A DNA stretch of 64,000 nucleotides from NCBI GenBank assembly GCA_916048095.2, contig OU696577.1, positions 8,986,940 to 9,050,939 on the forward strand. The letters are read 5' to 3'. Below the pieces are notes generated by a model. The model worked only from the letters and a program-made list of their open reading frames with translations. It searched no databases and was not told where the DNA came from. This stretch comes from Sacculina carcini. Lineage: Eukaryota > Arthropoda > Thecostraca > Sacculinidae. How positions within the stretch are numbered: position 1 is the stretch's first letter; every line of letters starts with the position of its first letter. Both the position numbers and the translations under genes were made by a program. This document shows, one piece after another, positions 59,479-64,000 of the stretch.

Positions 59479-60480
59479 AAAGTATATTTATAACTTAACA
59501 TCACCATCTAGCATTGAAACCCGCCCGTTGTGCCTAACAAATATTATATAAATAGAATAAATATTGAATTCATAAAAGAAAATAAATATTGAATTCATAA
59601 AAGAAAACAAATACAAATTTAAATAGAAAAAAGTAAACTCATAACAACTATTAACCAATAGAAAAGTCTAAATATGAATGTGTATATTTAAGATTTTTAG
59701 CTAGATTTTGTCCTGAACGCTAGCGCTCTAGCGAATACGTCATGGGCTTTGCACATAAACTCTGATGTTGATTTCGCAGCAGCGAGAGATCATAGAGGGA
59801 TGAAGTAAATATTTATAGTGGGGCTAAATATTTTATAATGGCTTATTTTATAATGGCTTGTTGGCTTGATGTTTATTAGATGATATATCAAAATTAGGGG
59901 AAATTTTGCATTGTATTGCATTGCATTGCATGTGAAGGACATTTTTGAAAACGTATTTCAGAGAGGCAAAGCCCCCTGCAAAATTCCTGGATCCGCCATT
60001 GTCTCCATTGATCGCTGTGTTAAATCTATCAGTCGTCGGTGGAAATGAAATGGTCTTTAATAAACGGTTATATCTTTCAGAATGTTGGCACTACATATTT
60101 GAAAAATATATCATCTTGTAGAAGACATAATTTCCAATCTGTGGATATAAAAAACTGTCAATTCTGTTGAGCAGTTTTCCTCAAGCCCGTGGCATAAAAT
60201 CCCCAAAATGTGAAAAACTCGTTTGTGCACATACACACACAGACAGAATAACGTTTTGATTATTATCGGGTTTATATGCTGGTTTATATGTTTATATGCA
60301 ACAAAACCTAGCCTATGACCTTCTTGCATCCATTTTACCTCTAGGGACCAAGTTTCATCAAAATCGGTCCAGTGGTTTAGGAGGAGATAGGGTACAAACA
60401 GACATTTAGAAAATTCGCAATCAGTATAGGGCAAAAAAATACAATCAATTAGGCCCTTCGGACCTGATTGGATCAAACTA

Positions 60481-60727
60481 AAAGACACGAAATTAACACA
60501 CGATGACTACAACAAGCAGATGAGAAAACAGGAAACAAAATGATAGAGACAGAGATAGAGAAAGGGCGTGGGAAACAGACAGAGAGAGTGAGGAGTGTCG
60601 GTGTGCTGACTTTGATCCGGAGCACTGGTGGTAGTGGTGACAGTTGGAGTAGTGGTGGTGTTATTATCCCGCGCAGTAGCAGCGACCGTGCTCGGCACAG
60701 TGCTCGTCGCTGTGATGCACACACACA

Positions 60728-60782
<55 letters not shown>

Positions 60783-60830
60783 AAACACATACACACATAC
60801 ACAAACACACAAATTTTGTATATATCTTCT
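60481..60830. other. Non-coding spacer with (CA)n tract
   Basis: Unique-looking sequence, then a segment shared with 25,704-25,860, with a (CA)n microsatellite at about 60,719-60,812. The long Cys/Val frames here are microsatellite artefacts. Confidence 0.7.
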
Positions 60831-61900
60831 AAAAACATTTTCAACAAACCAATATAAAATATTTAGCCCCAATATAAATATATACTTCATCCGCCTATGA
60901 TTTCTCGCTGCTGCGAAATCAACATCAGAGTTTATGTGCAAAGCGCATGACGTATTCGCTAGGGCGCTAGCGTTCAGGACAAAATCTAGCTAAAAATCTA
61001 AAATAAAAACATTCATATTTAGACTTTTCTATTGGTTAATAGTTGTTATGGGTTTACTTTTTTCTATTTAAATTTGTATTTATTTTCTTTTATGAATTCA
61101 ATATTTATTTTATTTATATAATATTTGTTAGGCACAACGGGCGGGTTTCAATGCTAGATGGTGATGATAAGTTATATATATACTTTGGAAACATTATGAT
61201 GAAAAAGTTTGGTCATTTTTCATTGTTTCGTGTCTGAGTTCTGAATTATTCAGCACGACGGGCAGGTTTAAATATGAGACGGTTTAAGCAAACTATTTTG
61301 TCAAAATAAATATAAAAATATGGAAATTTATACTTTTTATGGGTTTACTCTTTTCTTTTTTAATTCATATTCCATTTCTCTTATGAATTGAATACAAATT
61401 TAATAGTGTGAATTGTTCCGCATGACGGGCGGGTTTACTTGCTAGAATTTCATTGTTTGTTACGTGTTTGTGTTCTGAATTATTCCGCACGACGGGCAGG
61501 TTCATATATGAGGCGGATGGAGGGATATTTTGTCCAAATTAAAATGAAAATATTCACATTTAGACATTTCTATTGGTTAGCATATTTACAGGTTAAATTT
61601 TTTACTTTTAAATTTGTAATCATTTTATTTTATAGATTGAATATGAAATTCATGTATCATTGTATGCTTGAATATGAGGCTAAAATAACAGCGCGGGCTC
61701 AATGATATAAATCAGTGGTTTCAAACGTAAAATAAGCGATGGATCATTTTTATTAAATAAATATATCCCGCAGACAGCAACTATAGACAATAAAACGTTC
61801 AATTTCACCGTGTAGAATGCATTCTTATACAAAACTAACGGATTTGTCTTCAAGATCCAGAACGGATCGACACGATCCACAACGGGCGGGTTTATATGCT
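60831..61900 (-). repeat. Inverted copy of array modules R1 and B
   Basis: Reads as the reverse complement of the R1 end plus the whole of block B, including the 66-codon frame (61,680-61,880, minus) and the CCCGCCCG motif near 61,884. Together with 54.4-55.1 plus 59.5-60.0 kb it forms a large inverted repeat that closes the array. Confidence 0.85.
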
Positions 61901-62019
61901 GTGAATGTATGTATATTTATAGTTGTATATGTGAGTATGCACGTATGAGTGTTTGCATTAGTAAGTGTACGCATGCGCGAGTGTGTGAGTGTATGTGTCT
62001 GTGTGGGTTTCATGGTTCG

Positions 62020-62059
<40 letters not shown>

Positions 62060-62415
62060 TGTGTGCGCGCGCGAGTGTGTGTATTTGTACGCATAAGCTG
62101 ACCTGTTAGGACTTGGGGATGGGGATGGGTTGTGTGCGCGAGTGTGCTTAGGCGTGTATGTGCGGGTTTGTATGTATGTGTGCGAGTGATTGTTCGTGGT
62201 GTGAATGAACTTTGGAGGCGGTGTGTGTGGCGGTTTGTCGTGGCTCGGACGTGGAGAGTTTCTGTGGGTTATTTTGGTGTTTTGGCGTGTCGGCTTTCGA
62301 CAGAGGTTTTCGCGTGCGTTGTGTTCTGGATTATTTGGTCTTTTTCTTCTTTGCTGATTTTTCCACATCATTATTTTGTGTGTCATTTAATACATCGTCT
62401 TTTCTAATTCGCCTC
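61901..62415. other. TG-rich DNA upstream of the last Ty3/gypsy element
   Basis: Contains a (GT)n microsatellite at about 62,022-62,057 and low-complexity TGTG-rich sequence. An LTR may lie here, but its partner is outside the window, so none can be defined. Confidence 0.4.
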
Positions 62416-64000
62416 ATGGAGGGCCGTGCAGTAGAAGAAAAACGACAAGCTATTTCGGCTGCTGCGGTCCTTGATGTGCGCCTGGTGCCGGAGTATGACG
62501 GTACAACAGATCCTTCCAACTGGCTAAGCAGAGTCAAGAGAATGTGTCGTCTGCATGGAGTCAGCAATGTGGCGCAAGTGGCCGGGATGCGCCTCGCAGG
62601 AGACGCCTACTCAGTGGTTGATGGACTCTCAGACACAGATCAGCTGAATATGGGCAAAGTCGAGGAGGCTCTACAAACTGCATTCGGAACTGACGCTTTT
62701 GCAGCCTACGACAAGCTTGCGACTCGGAGGCTGTCGGATGGTGAATGTGTGGACGTATTATTGGCAGATCTTCAGAGATTGGGAGCAAGGTGCAAGATAA
62801 CCGATCCGGTGGCAATTAAATGCGCATTTGTGAGAGCACTGCCACAGCATGTGAGACATGCTCTACGAGCAAATGCCTAGCTAGACGACATGTCAACACC
62901 AGATGTCGTTAGTAGAGCGAGGGTTGTCTTGGCAGAGAGTAGCGTGGCCACAACAAACCACTTGGACTGTTTGGAGAGAAATGACGCTAACAAAACTACT
63001 GGCATGGCTGTTTCTGCACCTACCTTGAGCAATTCATACGTGGATCGTTTTGTAAGGTGCTACGTGTGCGGTAAACGTGGTCATATTGCTCGCACATGCT
63101 CCCAGCGTGTCAGACGTGATGGTGTTGACAGGGGTCGTCAATTGACTTGTTTTAAGTGCGGTCAGATTGGTCACATCAGTTCAGTCTGTCCGGAAAACGA
63201 GCAAGGAGAGGGGGCTTCGGTGCCAGTCTCTTCTCCTCGACCATATCGGCGCCATTAATTATCGATGTGCGTGTCAATGGCGAGACCTGTCGAGCGCTAG
63301 TGGACACTGGATGCTCCAGGAGTTTGGTGAACAAGAGACTTTGCAGCCGTGGAATAAATTGGAAGAAATTACGTCTTGAGACTATTAGTGGGGACATAAT
63401 GTTCTGTGACGGTACCAGCTTAGTCCTGGTCTGTGTTGAGGATCGGCGGTTTTCTGTGAACGCTATTGTGGTAGAGTATCGGCCGGTTGGAGTGGATTTC
63501 GTGTTGGGACTTGATGGCATTATGGCTCTGGGAGGCGTATCAATAGATAAAGACAGGAGGCTGGCCTTCGGGGATCCAAGTCAAGGGAAAATGGGCCAAG
63601 ATGATGTGGCAGCAGCAGTTGTGGACAAACCAAATATTGAAGAAAAGGATTTTGCCGCAACCTGCAACCCTGCTGATAATGCCTGGAGTGTGAGGTGGAA
63701 GTGGTCAGAACATCCCGCTGTTCTGAAGAACAGTATTCCGAAGTATAAAATATCACCACGGGATCGTGAAGAGTACGACGCGGAACTGCAGATGTGGATC
63801 GATGAGGGCTGGCTGGTAGAGCATGATGAGAAGAAGCATGGGTCGGTGAAAGGCTTGATACCACTGATGGCACTCAATCAAGAAAACAAACGAAAGGTGA
63901 GGCCGGTCATGGACTTCCGGCAACTGAACCAATTCATTGAACTCCATACAGCGGATGCGGATATGTGCCAGCAAAAGATGCGCGACTGGAGGAGAATGGG
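62416..64000 (+). mobile_element. Ty3/gypsy retroelement, cut by the window edge (fossil)
   Basis: Parts in order: gag (62.4-62.9 kb), two CCHC zinc knuckles (CYVCGKRGHIARTC and CFKCGQIGHISSVC, near 63.06-63.2 kb), aspartic protease (LVDTGCSRS, about 63.3 kb) and the start of reverse transcriptase (KVRPVMDFRQLN, near 63.9 kb). It belongs to the same broad group as the 55-59 kb element but is a different family. It is nearly identical to the fragment at 26,681-27,345. Broken, about three breaks in the visible part. LTRs not seen. Confidence 0.75.

Larger units (their letters stand above)
32302..60480. repeat. Tandem array of seven large composite units
   Basis: Units start (ATTAAGTAGACG) at 32,302, 35,169, 38,036, 41,303, 45,045, 49,165 and 54,113. 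The first six are 2,867, 2,867, 3,267, 3,742, 4,120 and 4,948 bases long. Order in each: module A, CCCGCCCG/66-codon block (B), R1 segment, 140-base tandem repeats, GGCCC hairpins, and a mariner derivative carrying a 21-base micro-exon on the minus strand. The first two units lack part of B. Unit 7 lacks the mariner. Length differences come from repeat copy number and single insertions. The shared internal junctions show spread by tandem duplication, not by separate transposition. Confidence 0.85.

Overview
The window is repeat-rich, AT-rich DNA from an animal, probably an invertebrate. The evidence is spliced genes with GT/AG introns, a WAP-type cysteine-rich secreted protein, several LINE clades, tRNA-headed SINEs, hAT, pogo and mariner DNA transposons, and BEL/Pao and Ty3/gypsy retroelement fossils. 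A lophotrochozoan is a guess; nothing here fixes the phylum.

Left part (1-32 kb). The last exons of a WAP-domain gene (0.97-2.2 kb, + strand) are followed by a field of a repeat marked by the motif AACCCGCCCGTYGTGCGG, into which a BEL/Pao element (4.2-9.3 kb) has inserted. A small gene with TATA box, initiator, three exons and a 54-residue product lies at 11.7-13.65 kb. From 14 to 26 kb come tandem repeats, foldback and hairpin elements, a pogo-like remnant and a decayed hAT transposon. A LINE-plus-gypsy chimera (26.2-27.3 kb) is followed by a LINE with both ORFs open (27.5-32.2 kb, - strand).

Right part (32.3-60.5 kb). This is a tandem array of seven 2.9-6.4 kb units, each stacking the same repeat modules. 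Six units end in an internally deleted mariner. Within each mariner, on the minus strand, a strong acceptor (TTTTACAG) and a perfect donor (GTGAGT) bracket exactly 21 bases. The flanks are almost identical from unit to unit, but the 21 bases differ strongly. Read as phase-1 micro-exons they stay open in one frame and give Tyr/Asp/Glu-rich heptapeptides (YDPDYY, GYEYDH, DYSGEE, YYLNDD, YYIRYY, NETTTD, with junction residues G, D, D, A, G). Variation is concentrated at first codon positions, while third positions are nearly fixed. I read this as a previously undescribed micro-exon gene in which each intron is a copy of a transposon-built repeat, with fast amino-acid divergence between micro-exons. 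A seventh micro-exon copy (32,280-32,300) sits in an inverted segment that also holds the LINE.

The array carries later single insertions: a solo LTR, a LINE 3' end, a SINE-like element, a possible Penelope-type remnant with a hammerhead-like core, and a Ty3/gypsy element with 361-base LTRs. It ends in an inverted copy of its own modules (60.8-61.9 kb). A second Ty3/gypsy element runs off the right edge.
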